Positions 45,853 to 56,727 are shown, counted from the stretch's first letter. The stretch is 64,000 nucleotides of DNA from Streptobacillus canis (GCF_009733925.1 NZ_WOEI01000002.1:66304-130303); one strand, 5' to 3'. Made by a program: numbers and translations. Notes: a model not told the origin generated them from the letters alone.

Positions 45853-47169
45853 ATGATAGTAGCAATAGTTGGAAGACCTAATGTTGGAAAATCAACACTA
45901 TTCAATAAATTAATTGGTGATAGATTATCAATAGTTAAAGATGAAATTGGTGTTACAAGAGATAGACTATATAGAGAAACAGAATGGTCTGGGAAGAAAT
46001 TTCTATTAGTTGATACTGGAGGATTAGAACCTCGTAGTAATGATTTTATGATGAGTAAAATCAAAGACCAAGCTAGAGTTGCGATAGATGAAGCAGATTC
46101 TATCATATTCTTAGTTGATGGTAAAGCCGGAATTACTGCAGTAGATGAAGATATTGCAAAAATACTTAGAAAAGAAGATAAGAAAGTTATAGTAGCTGTA
46201 AATAAAATAGATAACTATATGAGAGATAAAGATGCTATGTATGAATTTTATGGATTAGGATTTGAGGATGTAATCCCAATTTCTGCAGAACATAAAGTAA
46301 ACTTAGGAGATCTTTTAGATGCTGCTGTGGAAAAATTCCCTGTAGTTAATAAAGAAGAAGAACCAGGATTATGTATAGCAGTACTTGGAAGACCTAATGC
46401 AGGTAAATCTTCTTTTGTAAATAAGATATTAAATAAAGAAAGATCAATAGTTAGTGATATTGCTGGAACTACTAGAGATTCTATAGACTCAAGCTTTAAT
46501 TATGATGGTGAAAAATATACTATTATAGATACAGCAGGAATTAGAAGAAAATCTAAAGTTGAAGATGATATTGAATACTATTCAGTTTTAAGAGCAGTTA
46601 AAGCAATACAAAGAGCAAATGTTTGTGTACTTATGTTAGATGCAACTGAACTATTAACTGAACAAGATAAGAGAATTGCGGGATTAATATTTGAAGAGAA
46701 AAAACCTTTAATAATTGCAATTAATAAATGGGATTTAATAGAAAAAGATAATAAGACAGTTAAAGAATTTACTGATCTTGTTAAAGCAGATATGCCATTC
46801 TTAGACTATGCACCTGTAGTTACAATATCAGCACTAACTGGTAAAAGAACTATAAATATAGTTGAACAAGTTAAGATGATAAGTGAAGAATATAATAAGA
46901 AAATATCTACAGGACTTCTAAATCAAGTATTAGAAGAAATGATAGCTAAAAATCCTGTTCCTACAAGAAAAGGTAGAGCAGTTAAAATTAACTATGGAAC
47001 ACAAATTGGTGTTGCACCACCAAGATTTGTATTCTTCTCTAACAACCCTGATTTAATACATTTCTCATATAAGAGATATATAGAAAATAACTTAAGAGAA
47101 TACTTTGGATTTGAAGGTTCTCCTATAGAAATTACATTTAATAAGAAAAATACAGGATATGGAGAATAA
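45853..47169 (+). CDS. der: Ribosome-assembly GTPase Der (EngA)
   Basis: A 438-residue protein with two tandem GTPase domains and a C-terminal KH-like domain. Domain 1: GRPNVGKSTLFNKL, DTGGLE, NKID. Domain 2 (from residue about 173): GRPNAGKSSFVNKI, DTAGIRRKSKVEDDIEYYSV, NKWD. The C-terminal KH-like part holds KINYGTQIGVAPPRFVFFSN. It acts late in 50S subunit assembly. Length fits. AGGAG precedes the ATG. A strong terminator closes the cluster. Confidence 0.97.
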   Translation: MIVAIVGRPNVGKSTLFNKLIGDRLSIVKDEIGVTRDRLYRETEWSGKKFLLVDTGGLEPRSNDFMMSKIKDQARVAIDEADSIIFLVDGKAGITAVDEDIAKILRKEDKKVIVAVNKIDNYMRDKDAMYEFYGLGFEDVIPISAEHKVNLGDLLDAAVEKFPVVNKEEEPGLCIAVLGRPNAGKSSFVNKILNKERSIVSDIAGTTRDSIDSSFNYDGEKYTIIDTAGIRRKSKVEDDIEYYSVLRAVKAIQRANVCVLMLDATELLTEQDKRIAGLIFEEKKPLIIAINKWDLIEKDNKTVKEFTDLVKADMPFLDYAPVVTISALTGKRTINIVEQVKMISEEYNKKISTGLLNQVLEEMIAKNPVPTRKGRAVKINYGTQIGVAPPRFVFFSNNPDLIHFSYKRYIENNLREYFGFEGSPIEITFNKKNTGYGE

Positions 47170-47215
47170 ATTAATTTGAAAAAGTTATAAAAAATCAATA
47201 AAGACTCTAAAAAAT

Positions 47216-47262
47216 ACCCCTAATTAAATAGAATGTCCTTCTATTTTTTAGGGGTTTTGTTT
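47216..47262 (+). terminator. Two-part terminator hairpin after der
   Basis: ACCCCTAA pairs with TTAGGGGT (outer arms). Within it AAATAGAA pairs with TTCTATTT (inner arms), with TTTTGTTTATTTTTT following. The long stem suggests efficient termination before the outer-membrane protein gene. Confidence 0.85.
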
Positions 47263-47343
47263 ATTTTTTATAAAATACCTTTTCTTTTATTCTATTTCAA
47301 GGTATAATAAAATCGAATATAATATTTTAGGAGGATATAATTC

Positions 47344-49359
47344 ATGAAAAAAATTGTTTTTGGACTTTTAGCAATTACTTCTATGGTTTCAATGTCGGCT
47401 ACCACTGGAAATTTTGAAATAGAAGGTAATGTAGAATTTGGAAAAGGTACTAATTTAGATTTAAATGGAAAAACTAAATTAGGAATGTATTTAGATTCAC
47501 AAAAAGATGCGTATTTCTTTATTAATTTAGAAGGCGCAAAAAAAGATGTTTTAGACACTAATACTTCAGAAGCTAAACATTTAGTAGGTTTAAGCTATGA
47601 AAAAAATTTAGGAGATAAAACTGATGTAGGAGTTTATGCTGCATATAAAAATCTTGTAAATCGTAGTTATGATGAAGATAAAAGCTTTAAAAATGAATTA
47701 ACTAATCATTTATCTGTTAAGAATAAATATAAGGATGATTTCAATTTCTTCCAAAAAACAGATGCTTTAAATAGATTAGGGTATAAAGAAGAAAAAGGTA
47801 AAAACACTATTATAGGAGCACATGCAAATACTCGTATTAATAGAACAGATCTTTATGCTGGAGGAAGCTTTACAACTAAAGATTATGCAAAAGGTACTAA
47901 TAGATTCTATTCTTATTTAGAAACTAATACTATGTATGATTTAGGGTTCTTCAATACTAAATTTATATATGATGTAAATACTGAAACTCAACAAAAAACT
48001 AAAGTTATAAGTAATAAAGCTAAAGAAGGAGATATTAATGTTGCTGAAAATGGTGGAGCACTTAATGTAGATCTTAAATTCTCTAGTTCAAGAATAATAC
48101 CTGATACTTTCTTCTACAATCAAGCTAAACTTGATTTAAAATCAGGATTTAAAGCTACTGAAGAAGGAGAAAGATTCCTAGAATTTGAACAAAAAAATTA
48201 CTTTAAATATACTGGTATCAAAAATCTTACTGTAGTTGCAAAGGCAGATTATGAATTAAAACATTCAGTATATGTTGATGGTAAGGCTAAAAAAACTAAA
48301 AAAGGTGAAAGTAATTTAATTGATGAAAATAAACATACAGTAAGAGTTACAGGAAATGCTAATTATGTTACAGATAAATATAGATTGTTTGGAGAATTCT
48401 CAACTTCAAATAGTGTTTCTTTAGGTAAAACTATATTCACAAATCATAGTTATGACTTAAAAGCTATTTATGAACACAATGTGTTAGATAACTTAAAATT
48501 AATTACGGATGGTGCATTTAAAACATATATTTCATTTGCTCCAATTAGCGATGCAACTTTAGGATTTGGTTACAAATCTAGTGGAAGAGATGGACGTTTA
48601 ATTTATGATAGTTCAAGTAGTTTAAAATATAGAATGTTAGGTCAAAGTAATAAAGGAGTAACTCATTCTATCTTTGCTTTAAGTGAAAATAAATTAACAT
48701 ATTTAAACAGAGGAGTAAAAGTAGAAGGAAACTTAAACTTTGCTAATGAATATGAAATGGTAACAGAAATCAAGAAAGTGAAAAAAGATGAAGTAATCAC
48801 TAATACTAATAATTTATTATTATTCTTAAACCCAGGGTTTAAAGCTTCATATAAAAAAGATAAAGGATATATAGGTACTGAAACTCAATTTGCATATTCA
48901 AGAGATATGTTTAATAGTGAAAATGCAGAAAATAGATATGGTTTAATGAATAAAAATGAAGTTAAATATAATGTTGAAGAAAATATAACTTTAACTGCAG
49001 GACTTGATGTAGATTATAGAGTAAATAAATTATCATTTGATCATATGAATAATTTCAAAGATTATACTGAAAATTTAGGACATAACTTATTTAGATTCTA
49101 TAAATATAGAAAAGTAGATGAAAATGAAACAAAGTATGAATATAACGAAGCTAAAGAATTATCAGTAAAAGATATGCCTGAAAAAGATAGAGAAATAAAA
49201 GTAAAAGTTGGTGTAGGTTCAGAACTTAAATTTGTTGAAAATAGATTAACTGTTAAACCAACTACATCATTTACTTATGTTTATAAAAAAGATAAAGATA
49301 TTGATGCAGTTAAAAAATATATAGGAAATGTTGGATTAAATATTTCGTATAACTGGTAA
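47344..49359 (+). CDS. Outer-membrane beta-barrel protein, unknown family
   Basis: A 671-residue protein with a signal peptide (residues 1-18, KKIVFGLLAITSMVSMSA). Alternating strands begin at once (GNFEIEGNVEFGKGTNLDLN) and continue to the end, LNISYNW, with a C-terminal aromatic residue as in barrels. Lys-, Asp- and Asn-rich loops separate the strands. Length suggests 20 or more strands. No plug or POTRA region is evident, so a porin-like or adhesin-like surface protein is more likely than a transporter. The promoter box TATAAT (47303-47308) and AGGAGG precede it. It is followed by the exported nuclease gene after 14 bases. Confidence 0.6.
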   Translation: MKKIVFGLLAITSMVSMSATTGNFEIEGNVEFGKGTNLDLNGKTKLGMYLDSQKDAYFFINLEGAKKDVLDTNTSEAKHLVGLSYEKNLGDKTDVGVYAAYKNLVNRSYDEDKSFKNELTNHLSVKNKYKDDFNFFQKTDALNRLGYKEEKGKNTIIGAHANTRINRTDLYAGGSFTTKDYAKGTNRFYSYLETNTMYDLGFFNTKFIYDVNTETQQKTKVISNKAKEGDINVAENGGALNVDLKFSSSRIIPDTFFYNQAKLDLKSGFKATEEGERFLEFEQKNYFKYTGIKNLTVVAKADYELKHSVYVDGKAKKTKKGESNLIDENKHTVRVTGNANYVTDKYRLFGEFSTSNSVSLGKTIFTNHSYDLKAIYEHNVLDNLKLITDGAFKTYISFAPISDATLGFGYKSSGRDGRLIYDSSSSLKYRMLGQSNKGVTHSIFALSENKLTYLNRGVKVEGNLNFANEYEMVTEIKKVKKDEVITNTNNLLLFLNPGFKASYKKDKGYIGTETQFAYSRDMFNSENAENRYGLMNKNEVKYNVEENITLTAGLDVDYRVNKLSFDHMNNFKDYTENLGHNLFRFYKYRKVDENETKYEYNEAKELSVKDMPEKDREIKVKVGVGSELKFVENRLTVKPTTSFTYVYKKDKDIDAVKKYIGNVGLNISYNW

Positions 49360-49373
49360 TTAGGAGAAGTAAA

Positions 49374-51167
49374 ATGAGAAAAATATTATTAACACTTTTA
49401 GCATTAGCAAGTCTAGGATATGCTGAAAGTATTTCTGAAATACAAGGAAGAGGCCTTCAATCCCCTTTATTAAATAAAAATGTTAGTGATGTAGAAGGAA
49501 TAGTTACTTACAAAATTAATACTAAATACAATAAAGGTATGTATATACAAAGTGAAAAACCTGATCAAGACTCTAATACATCTGAGGGAATATATGTAGA
49601 ATATAAAGGTGTAGATAAAATATCTGTAGGAGATTTAGTAAATGTTTCAGGAAAAGTTGAAGAGTTACAATTTGCAAAATTTGATAGTACTAAATTGACA
49701 GTTACTGCAATAATTGCAAAAGATTTAGAAGTTCTAGATGTAAATTTAAAACCTATGGTTACAGAAATTAGAGGAGATGAAATACCTAGTAATATTGCTG
49801 ATGGTGATGTATTAGCTTTAGATAGAAATGCATCTGCTATGGACTATTTTGAATCATTAGAAGGAATGGTAGTTAAAATTTTAGATCCATATATTACAGG
49901 ACATAAAGAAGAATATGGAGACATATTTGTAATACCGAAGTTAGCTAGAGATAAAGCTGTAATTACAGAAAATGGTGGTATATTATACAATAAATATGGT
50001 AATGAAAAAAATCATGTAATAGATGTTTCAGCAGTTGATAGCTATTATTGGAGAGATAAACATTTCATTAGAGAATTTACTCCTAATCCAGGAGATAAAT
50101 TTAAAGCTGATATAGTTGGAGTGTTAACGAATGATAACTATAACTCTATTAAAGTTTTACCTACAGAAGAATTACCACCTATAGAAAATATAGGTTCTAA
50201 ACCTGATGTATTAGAATTTAAATATAGAGAAGATATGATTAATATTTCTTCATATAATGTTGAAAACTATGCACATGCAGTAAGTCCAGAAAGAACACCT
50301 ATTTTTGCAAAACAAGTTAAGGATAAATTAAATACTCCTGATATTATTACTTTAATAGAAGTAGGAGATGACGATGGTCCAACAACAAGTGATGTAGTAA
50401 GTTCTGAAAAGAATGGACAAGCAATGATTGATGCTATTAAATATGAATCAGATATAGATTATGGATATTTAGCAGTAGATCCTGAATATGGAAAAGATGG
50501 AGGAATGCCATCTATGAATATACGGAATGCCATACTATATAGAAAAGATAAATTAAAATTAGTAGAATTTAACCAAAGTAATTCTTATGAAAATACAGAG
50601 GTATTGGTTGATGAAAATGGTGGTGCTAAATTAAAATATAATCCTGGTAGAATAGGAATTGATAGTAATGCATTTATAGCAACAAGAAAACCATTAGTTG
50701 CTTTATTTGAGGTAAACGGCAAACATCTATATGTTATAGGAGTACATTTAAGTTCAAAAAGAGGAGATGACCCTGTATTTGGTCCTAAACAACCACCTAG
50801 AAGAAGATCTGAAAATCATAGACATGAACAAGCTAAATATATTAATAATTTTGTTAAAGATATTTTATCTAAAGATAAAGATGCTACTGTAATAGTGATG
50901 GGAGATATAAATGACTTTGATTTCTCAGTTACTTCAGATAATTTAAGAGGGAATGAATTGATAGATGTTATGGGACAATTAGCACCTAATAAGAGATATT
51001 CTTATGTATATGAAGGTATGTCACAAGTTCTTGATAATATCTTTATAAACAAAGAATATGATGGAAATATTAATGTAGATGTTATTAGAATAAATCCTGA
51101 ATTTACTAAGTCACAAGGTGCATTTAGTGATCACGATCCAGTATTTATACAGTTTAAATTGAAATAA
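49374..51167 (+). CDS. Exported endonuclease/exonuclease/phosphatase-family nuclease
   Basis: A 597-residue protein with a signal peptide (residues 1-17, KILLTLLALASLGYA). Residues about 20-270 contain an OB-fold-like module (GDLVNVSGKVEELQFAKFDS), as in ExeM/NucH-type extracellular DNases. The EEP catalytic domain follows: ISSYNVENYAHA, DIITLIEVGDDDG (metal glutamate), YVIGVHLSSKRGDDP (catalytic histidine), VIVMGDINDFDF and AFSDHDPVFIQF at the end. All EEP motifs are present, so an active secreted or periplasmic DNase is expected. This class can free DNA for nutrition or cut extracellular traps; the latter is only inference. Confidence 0.85.
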   Translation: MRKILLTLLALASLGYAESISEIQGRGLQSPLLNKNVSDVEGIVTYKINTKYNKGMYIQSEKPDQDSNTSEGIYVEYKGVDKISVGDLVNVSGKVEELQFAKFDSTKLTVTAIIAKDLEVLDVNLKPMVTEIRGDEIPSNIADGDVLALDRNASAMDYFESLEGMVVKILDPYITGHKEEYGDIFVIPKLARDKAVITENGGILYNKYGNEKNHVIDVSAVDSYYWRDKHFIREFTPNPGDKFKADIVGVLTNDNYNSIKVLPTEELPPIENIGSKPDVLEFKYREDMINISSYNVENYAHAVSPERTPIFAKQVKDKLNTPDIITLIEVGDDDGPTTSDVVSSEKNGQAMIDAIKYESDIDYGYLAVDPEYGKDGGMPSMNIRNAILYRKDKLKLVEFNQSNSYENTEVLVDENGGAKLKYNPGRIGIDSNAFIATRKPLVALFEVNGKHLYVIGVHLSSKRGDDPVFGPKQPPRRRSENHRHEQAKYINNFVKDILSKDKDATVIVMGDINDFDFSVTSDNLRGNELIDVMGQLAPNKRYSYVYEGMSQVLDNIFINKEYDGNINVDVIRINPEFTKSQGAFSDHDPVFIQFKLK

Positions 51168-51171
51168 AAAT

Positions 51172-51207
51172 AATGGAATTATCTCATGATTGTGATAATT
51201 CCATTTT
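51172..51207. terminator. Bidirectional terminator between convergent genes
   Basis: AATGGAATTATC (51172-51183) pairs with GATAATTCCATT (51194-51205) around a ten-base loop. T-rich stretches lie on both sides, serving the nuclease gene (plus) and the S41 peptidase gene (minus). Confidence 0.85.
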
Positions 51208-51210
51208 AAT

Positions 51211-52479
51211 TTACCTATTATTTTTAACGAAATTTCTTACTTTAATTAGAAAATCTTTATCATGGGTGTCTAACCAAATATCAGGTTTAAAACCTTCATA
51301 TTCATTTATATTTTCTAATATAGGAAGTGAAGTATAATTTGAAAAAATAAATGATGTTTTAGTATTAGGTAAATAGAATTTATCTCCTGAAGAATATTGA
51401 AAAGCACCTGATGTATAATCGCCGATTATATATGTATTTTTAAAATCAAATAATTTTGTGAAAAGTACAGTAAGTTCTGAAGCAGATGCACTTTCTTTAT
51501 TAACTAAAATATATATTTTAGTATTAAATCTATTTGAGGCTTTAATATCATTAAAGTTTAAAAATAAATCTTGGTTATCCAAATCCATGTCAAATTTAAA
51601 ATCAAAAATTTCTCTTAATAAGCTCTCTATATTATCCAAATATCCACCATGATTTCCTCTTAAATCTATAATAACATCTTTATTTTTAAAATTGGTATTT
51701 TTTACTTTTTCATATATAATTTTTTTATTATCGTAAAATCTAGGAATTGCAATATATACAATGTTTTCATTATCAGTATAATCAAAAATAGAAATATTAT
51801 GATTTAATAAAGGATAAAGTGATATTTTTTCTTCTGTATTGTCTTTATGTTTAGCGTTTATTTCATAATAATTTAAATATTTTGAATTTTCTGTTTTTAA
51901 AATATATTGTATTTTCCCACTTAGATCTATTGTAGGAACTATATCAGCGTTCACTTCTAAAATATCATCTTTTTTAATATAATCTTTACTTAAATAAGTA
52001 AACTTTTCTATATGTTTAAGATTTTTATTATTAATATTAAAGTGTCCATCTTTAATGTACTTAGAGAATTCATTTATTAATATTTCATCATATTTTTTTT
52101 GAGTAATAGGAAAAATTTCTTTTTCAAGTTTATTAAATATATTTTCTTTAATTTTATTAAAGGTATTTTTTCCGCCGTTATTACAATAACCAACATAATG
52201 AGTTGATAGTAGTTTGAATAATAGTTCTGTATCACTGTATACACTTTCTTTATTATGTTTTCTATTTTCATCGAAAATATTTGAAATTAAATGTTCATAT
52301 TTACTTGTTCTATATATTTTTAAATCTATTTCTGGTAATATTTCTAATTTACATTTTTTCTGTTTTTCATTTTTAATTTCTATTTTATAAGGCTCTATTT
52401 TTATTTTTTCTTCTTTATTTCTATTAATAGCAATAGTGATCATTATTAAGAAAAAAATTAATGGTAAAAATTTTTTCAT
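51211..52479 (-). CDS. S41-family (C-terminal processing-like) serine peptidase, exported
   Basis: A 422-residue protein with an N-terminal hydrophobic signal or anchor (residues 4-18, FLPLIFFLIMITIAI). A 240-residue N-terminal region precedes the S41 core: VIIDLRGNHGGYLDNIESL (the substrate-binding LRGNxGG strand), ILVNKESASASELTVLFTKL holding the nucleophilic serine in ESASASE, and IIGDYTSGAFQYSSGDKFYL. The catalytic lysine region follows as expected. No PDZ domain is visible, so it belongs to the PDZ-less S41 group rather than CtpA. The start is supported by GGAGGAAT before the ATG. It is convergent with the nuclease gene. Confidence 0.82.
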   Translation of the reverse strand: MKKFLPLIFFLIMITIAINRNKEEKIKIEPYKIEIKNEKQKKCKLEILPEIDLKIYRTSKYEHLISNIFDENRKHNKESVYSDTELLFKLLSTHYVGYCNNGGKNTFNKIKENIFNKLEKEIFPITQKKYDEILINEFSKYIKDGHFNINNKNLKHIEKFTYLSKDYIKKDDILEVNADIVPTIDLSGKIQYILKTENSKYLNYYEINAKHKDNTEEKISLYPLLNHNISIFDYTDNENIVYIAIPRFYDNKKIIYEKVKNTNFKNKDVIIDLRGNHGGYLDNIESLLREIFDFKFDMDLDNQDLFLNFNDIKASNRFNTKIYILVNKESASASELTVLFTKLFDFKNTYIIGDYTSGAFQYSSGDKFYLPNTKTSFIFSNYTSLPILENINEYEGFKPDIWLDTHDKDFLIKVRNFVKNNR

Positions 52480-52516
52480 GTAATTCCTCCAAAAATATAT
52501 ATAATATAATGTACCT

Positions 52517-52593
52517 CAAGTTTAAAAACTTGTCAAGATAATTTAGAAAAAATCAACTCTAATATAGAAAAATTCATATAAATATGTTAAAAT
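52517..52593. promoter_or_regulatory. Divergent regulatory region between S41 gene and sufU
   Basis: A perfect 7-bp palindrome CAAGTTT-AA-AAACTTG lies at 52517-52532, close upstream of the leftward S41 gene. An extended -10 box TGTTAAAAT (52585-52593) with a ribosome-binding GGGAG serves the rightward sufU gene. The palindrome could be an operator. Confidence 0.45.
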
Positions 52594-52618
52594 AGAATAA
52601 AACGTTTAGGGAGCAAAT

Positions 52619-53047
52619 ATGAGCTTAGATAGATTATACCAATTAACAATTATGGAATATAATAAGAGATATGATTTAAGAGGAGAAATAGAAGGTGCAA
52701 CTGATGTAGAAAGAGGACATAATCCTTCTTGTGGAGATGATCTTTCTATTGTTTTAAAAATAGATGGAGATAAAATTGAAAATGCATCATTTTTAGGGAC
52801 AGGTTGTGCTATCTCTACAGCTTCTGCAGCTATGCTTGTAGAACTTGTTAAAGGTAAAAATATAGGTGAAGCTAAAGAAATCATAGATGTATTCTTTAAA
52901 GTAATGAAGGGTGAAGATGTAGAAGATGTTAAAAAAGATATTTTAGGTGAAGCTATGCTATTAGAAATAACTAAAGATATGCCTGCTAGAATTAAATGTT
53001 CAACACTTGCTTGGCATAGCTTAAAAGTAATATTAGAAAAACACTAG
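52619..53047 (+). CDS. sufU: SufU-type iron-sulfur cluster assembly protein
   Basis: A 142-residue IscU-fold protein. Cysteines are Cys38 in HNPSCGD, Cys63 in GTGCAISTASAAM and Cys127 in RIKCSTLAWHSL, with Asp40 completing the set; this and the insertion between motifs fit SufU rather than IscU. In low-GC bacteria SufU is a zinc-dependent sulfur carrier for the SUF system. No sufBCD or sufS lies nearby, so the partner genes are elsewhere. It has its own promoter and is followed by tmk after 9 bases. Confidence 0.9.
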   Translation: MSLDRLYQLTIMEYNKRYDLRGEIEGATDVERGHNPSCGDDLSIVLKIDGDKIENASFLGTGCAISTASAAMLVELVKGKNIGEAKEIIDVFFKVMKGEDVEDVKKDILGEAMLLEITKDMPARIKCSTLAWHSLKVILEKH

Positions 53048-53056
53048 GAGATAAAT

Positions 53057-53728
53057 ATGGGTAAATTAATAATAATAGAAGGAACTGACGGAAGTGGGAA
53101 ACAAACACAAACACAAAAGCTATATGATAGATTAATTAGTGAAGGTAAACTTGTTAAGAAAATTTCTTTCCCTAATTATGAATCTAATTCTTCAGCATTA
53201 GTTAAGATGTATTTATCTGGAGAGTTTGGTTCTAAACCTACTGATGTTAATGCATATACAGCTTCAACATTCTTTGGTATAGATAGATATGCATCATATA
53301 AGACAGACTGGGAGAAAGATTATTTATCAGGAACAATAATATTAAGTGATAGATATACAGGATCAAATATGATACATCATGGATCTAAAATAGATGATAA
53401 AGATGAAAAACATAGATATTTAGATTGGTTAGAAGACCAAGAATTTAATAAATTTGGTATACCTAGACCAAATATTACTATCTTTTTAAATGTACCAATA
53501 GAGTACACTTTTAATTTAATGGAAAATAGAGAAAATAAGTTTACTGGAGAAAGTAAAAAAGATATACATGAAAGTGATAAAGATTATCTAAGAAAATCTT
53601 ACTATAATGCTCTTGCTATAGCAGAAGAAAAAGGTTGGAAAGTTATAGACTGTGTAAAAGATGGTGTAATGTTATCAATAGATAAAATACATGAGTTAAT
53701 ATATAATGAAGTGAAGGAGATACTATGA
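53057..53728 (+). CDS. tmk: Thymidylate kinase
   Basis: A 223-residue dTMP kinase. The P-loop IIIEGTDGSGKQTQTQKL sits at residues 5-22, the DR(Y/H) motif in ILSDRYTGSNMIHHGSK near residue 97 binds the thymidylate base, and FLNVPIEYTFNLMENRENKF leads to the LID region KFTGESKKDIHESD. It makes dTDP for DNA synthesis. The LID and the DRYTGSN motif match the variant found in clostridia and fusobacteria. It overlaps hisS by four bases. Confidence 0.9.
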   Translation: MGKLIIIEGTDGSGKQTQTQKLYDRLISEGKLVKKISFPNYESNSSALVKMYLSGEFGSKPTDVNAYTASTFFGIDRYASYKTDWEKDYLSGTIILSDRYTGSNMIHHGSKIDDKDEKHRYLDWLEDQEFNKFGIPRPNITIFLNVPIEYTFNLMENRENKFTGESKKDIHESDKDYLRKSYYNALAIAEEKGWKVIDCVKDGVMLSIDKIHELIYNEVKEIL

Positions 53729-54963
53729 AACTTGAGACATTAAGAGGAATGAAGGATATGTTTGCAGTAGATGCAGAGAAGTATAACTACATAGTTAATG
53801 CTGCAAAGACTACATTCGATAAATATGGATATTCAAATGTAATAACACCAATATTAGAAGAAACGGATCTTTTTAAAAGAGCTGTTGGAGATGAAACAGA
53901 TGTAGTTTCAAAAGAAATGTATACATTCATGGATAAAGGAGATAGGAGTGTTACTATGCGTCCTGAAGGGACTGCAGGAGTAGTTAGAGCATATTTAAAT
54001 GCTGGATTCCATAAATCTAGTCCTAATGTTAAATGGTATTATCATGGGCCTATGTATAGATATGAAGCTCCTCAAAAAGGTAGATATAGAGAATTCCACC
54101 AATTTGGAGTAGAATCATTTGGAATTAGAAGTCCTTTCTTAGATGCAGAAATGATTACTATGGCATGTGAGTTCTTAAATAAATTAGGAATAAATGATTT
54201 GGTTGTGGAATTAAATTCATTAGGTTCAGTAGAATCAAGAATAATATATATTAAGGAATTACAAAACTATTTATTAGCAAATATAGATAAATTAAGTAAT
54301 GATTCAAAAATAAGAGCAGAGAAAAATCCTTTAAGAGTTTTTGACTCAAAAGATGAAGGAGATCAAAAAGTTTTAGAAGGAGCTCCAAAATTACATGATT
54401 TCTTTGATGGAGAAAGTACTAAATTCTTTGAAGAATTAAAGGCTAATCTTGATAAATTTAATGTAAATTATTTAATTAATCCAGCACTTGTTAGAGGACT
54501 TGATTACTATTGTGATACAGTATTTGAAATTAAGTCAAGTAAACTTGGCTCTCAATCTACAGTACTTGGTGGAGGAAGATATGATAAGTTAACTGAAATC
54601 TTAGCAGGAGTTAAAGTTCCAGGAATAGGATTTGCAGCAGGTATAGAAAGACTTTCAATGTTAATGGATGAATCACTTCTTGTAAAAGAAGAAAAGAAAG
54701 TATTTATAGCATACTTTGAGGAAACAAAAGATTACTTATTTGAAGTATTAAAAGAACTTAGAAAAAATGATATTAACGTAGAATTTGAATATAGCCCTAA
54801 AGGTTTCTCTTCACAAATGAAGAAAGCTAATAAGGTAAATGCAAATTATGTAGTAATATTAGGAGAAAGTGAAATGAATGCTGGAAAAGTAACGTTTAAA
54901 GATTTCAGCACAGGAAACCAAGAAGAAATAACTATAACTGAAGTAGTAGAAAGGGTAAAATAA
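53725..54963 (+). CDS. hisS: Histidyl-tRNA synthetase
   Basis: A 412-residue class II synthetase. Motif 1 region near residue 45, motif 2 in [20 protein letters not shown], the two histidine-specific motifs in [15 protein letters not shown] (HisA) and [15 protein letters not shown], then motif 3 [11 protein letters not shown]. The C-terminal anticodon-binding domain is [20 protein letters not shown] and onward. It is full length. It overlaps tmk at its start and shares one base with aspS at its end, an hisS-aspS order common in bacteria. Confidence 0.97.
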   Translation: MKLETLRGMKDMFAVDAEKYNYIVNAAKTTFDKYGYSNVITPILEETDLFKRAVGDETDVVSKEMYTFMDKGDRSVTMRPEGTAGVVRAYLNAGFHKSSPNVKWYYHGPMYRYEAPQKGRYREFHQFGVESFGIRSPFLDAEMITMACEFLNKLGINDLVVELNSLGSVESRIIYIKELQNYLLANIDKLSNDSKIRAEKNPLRVFDSKDEGDQKVLEGAPKLHDFFDGESTKFFEELKANLDKFNVNYLINPALVRGLDYYCDTVFEIKSSKLGSQSTVLGGGRYDKLTEILAGVKVPGIGFAAGIERLSMLMDESLLVKEEKKVFIAYFEETKDYLFEVLKELRKNDINVEFEYSPKGFSSQMKKANKVNANYVVILGESEMNAGKVTFKDFSTGNQEEITITEVVERVK

Positions 54964-56726
54964 TGTATAGAAGTCATAAGTTAAATGAATTAAGAATAGA
55001 AAATGTTAATGAAGTTGTAACTTTATCTGGATGGGTTGATAAAGTAAGAGATTTAGGTCACTTTACTTTTATAGACTTAAGAGATAGATATGGAATTACA
55101 CAAGTATTAATTAATGAAAATTCACCAGCTGAAGTTCAAGAATTAGTAAAGAAAATTAAAAATGAATTTGTAATTCAAGTAAAAGGAAAAGTTCTTGAAA
55201 GAAGTTCTAAAAACAAAAATATTGAAACTGGAGATATAGAAGTATTAGCTGAAGAATTAACAGTACTTTCTACATCTAAACCTTTACCTTTCGAACTTAC
55301 AGAAGGTAATGTAAATGAAAATTTAAGATTAACATATAGATATTTAGATATCAGAAGAAGAAGAGTTTTAGAAAATATTAAGAAGAGAAATGAAATGTTA
55401 TTCTCTATTAGAGAATTCATGAATAATGAAGGATTCTTAGATATAGATACTCCTATACTTGGTAAAGCAACTCCAGAAGGAGCACGTGATTTCATAGTTC
55501 CAAGTAGAATACAAAAAGGAGATTTCTATGCACTGCCTCAATCGCCCCAATTATTTAAACAAACATTAATGGTAGCTGGAGTAGATAAATATTACCAACT
55601 TGCTAAATGTTTTAGAGACGAAGATTTAAGAGCAGATAGACAACCAGAATTTACACAACTTGACTTAGAAATGTCATTCATACATCAAGAAGATATTTTA
55701 AATCTTGTTGAAAGATTAGCTAAAAAAGTATTTACAGATGTAACAGGTGAAGTTCAAGAAGCACCATTTGAAAGAATTAGTTATGATTATGCCATGAATA
55801 ATTATGGATCTGACAAACCAGATTTAAGATTTGGAATGAAAATACAAGATATTTCAGATATAGTTAATGGTAAAGGTTTCTCAGTATTTGATGATGCTAT
55901 AGCAAATGGAGGAAGTGTTAGAGCTATAGTTAGTGAAGATAGAGAATTTTCTAGAAAGAAAATAAAAGACTTAGAAGACTTTGTTAAAGTTTACTATAAA
56001 GCTAAAGGTTTAGCATACATTAAGAAATTAGAAGATGGAAGTATTAATTCTCCTATAGCTAAATTCTTTGATGAAGCTACATTAAATGCTTTAGTTGAAA
56101 GATTAGAATTAAAGAATAATGAAATAGTATTCATACTTGCAGATAAAAATAAAGTAGTTCTAGATGGTTTAGGAGCATTAAGATTAAAACTTGGAGAAGA
56201 ATTAGGATTAATAGACAAAGATAAATTTAAATTTGTTTGGGTACTTGATTTCCCTATGTTTGAATATTCTGAAGAAGAAGAAAGATATCAAGCAGCTCAC
56301 CATCCATTCACATCAATTAAAAAAGAACATATTAAATATTTAGAAACTAAAGAATATGATAAGATATTATCTGAATCTTATGACTTAGTATTGAATGGAT
56401 ATGAAATTGGTGGAGGATCAATTAGAATACATGATTCTGAATTACAATCAAAAGTATTTGATGAATTAGGATTATCTAAAGAAGAGCAATTAGATAAATT
56501 TGGATTCTTCTTAGAAACATTAAGTTATGGAGTTCCACCACATGGAGGATTAGCATTTGGTCTTGATAGATGGTTAATGGCTATGTTAAAAGAAAACTCT
56601 ATTAAAGAAGTAATACCATTCCCTAAAACTAATAAAGGTCAAGATTTATTAACTGGAGCACCAGCTGATGTTGATCATAAACAACTTGAAAATGATTTAA
56701 GACTTAAAAAAATAGTTGTTGAATAA
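54963..56726 (+). CDS. aspS: Aspartyl-tRNA synthetase (bacterial type)
   Basis: A 587-residue class IIb synthetase. N-terminal OB-fold anticodon domain ([20 protein letters not shown]), catalytic motif 2 in [20 protein letters not shown], the GAD insertion domain (residues about 300-410), and motif 3 in [20 protein letters not shown]. The GAD domain marks the bacterial form. Size is normal. It is last in the sufU-tmk-hisS-aspS cluster; a hairpin follows immediately that also serves the minus-strand tracrRNA candidate. Confidence 0.97.
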   Translation: MYRSHKLNELRIENVNEVVTLSGWVDKVRDLGHFTFIDLRDRYGITQVLINENSPAEVQELVKKIKNEFVIQVKGKVLERSSKNKNIETGDIEVLAEELTVLSTSKPLPFELTEGNVNENLRLTYRYLDIRRRRVLENIKKRNEMLFSIREFMNNEGFLDIDTPILGKATPEGARDFIVPSRIQKGDFYALPQSPQLFKQTLMVAGVDKYYQLAKCFRDEDLRADRQPEFTQLDLEMSFIHQEDILNLVERLAKKVFTDVTGEVQEAPFERISYDYAMNNYGSDKPDLRFGMKIQDISDIVNGKGFSVFDDAIANGGSVRAIVSEDREFSRKKIKDLEDFVKVYYKAKGLAYIKKLEDGSINSPIAKFFDEATLNALVERLELKNNEIVFILADKNKVVLDGLGALRLKLGEELGLIDKDKFKFVWVLDFPMFEYSEEEERYQAAHHPFTSIKKEHIKYLETKEYDKILSESYDLVLNGYEIGGGSIRIHDSELQSKVFDELGLSKEEQLDKFGFFLETLSYGVPPHGGLAFGLDRWLMAMLKENSIKEVIPFPKTNKGQDLLTGAPADVDHKQLENDLRLKKIVVE

Positions 56727-56727
56727 T

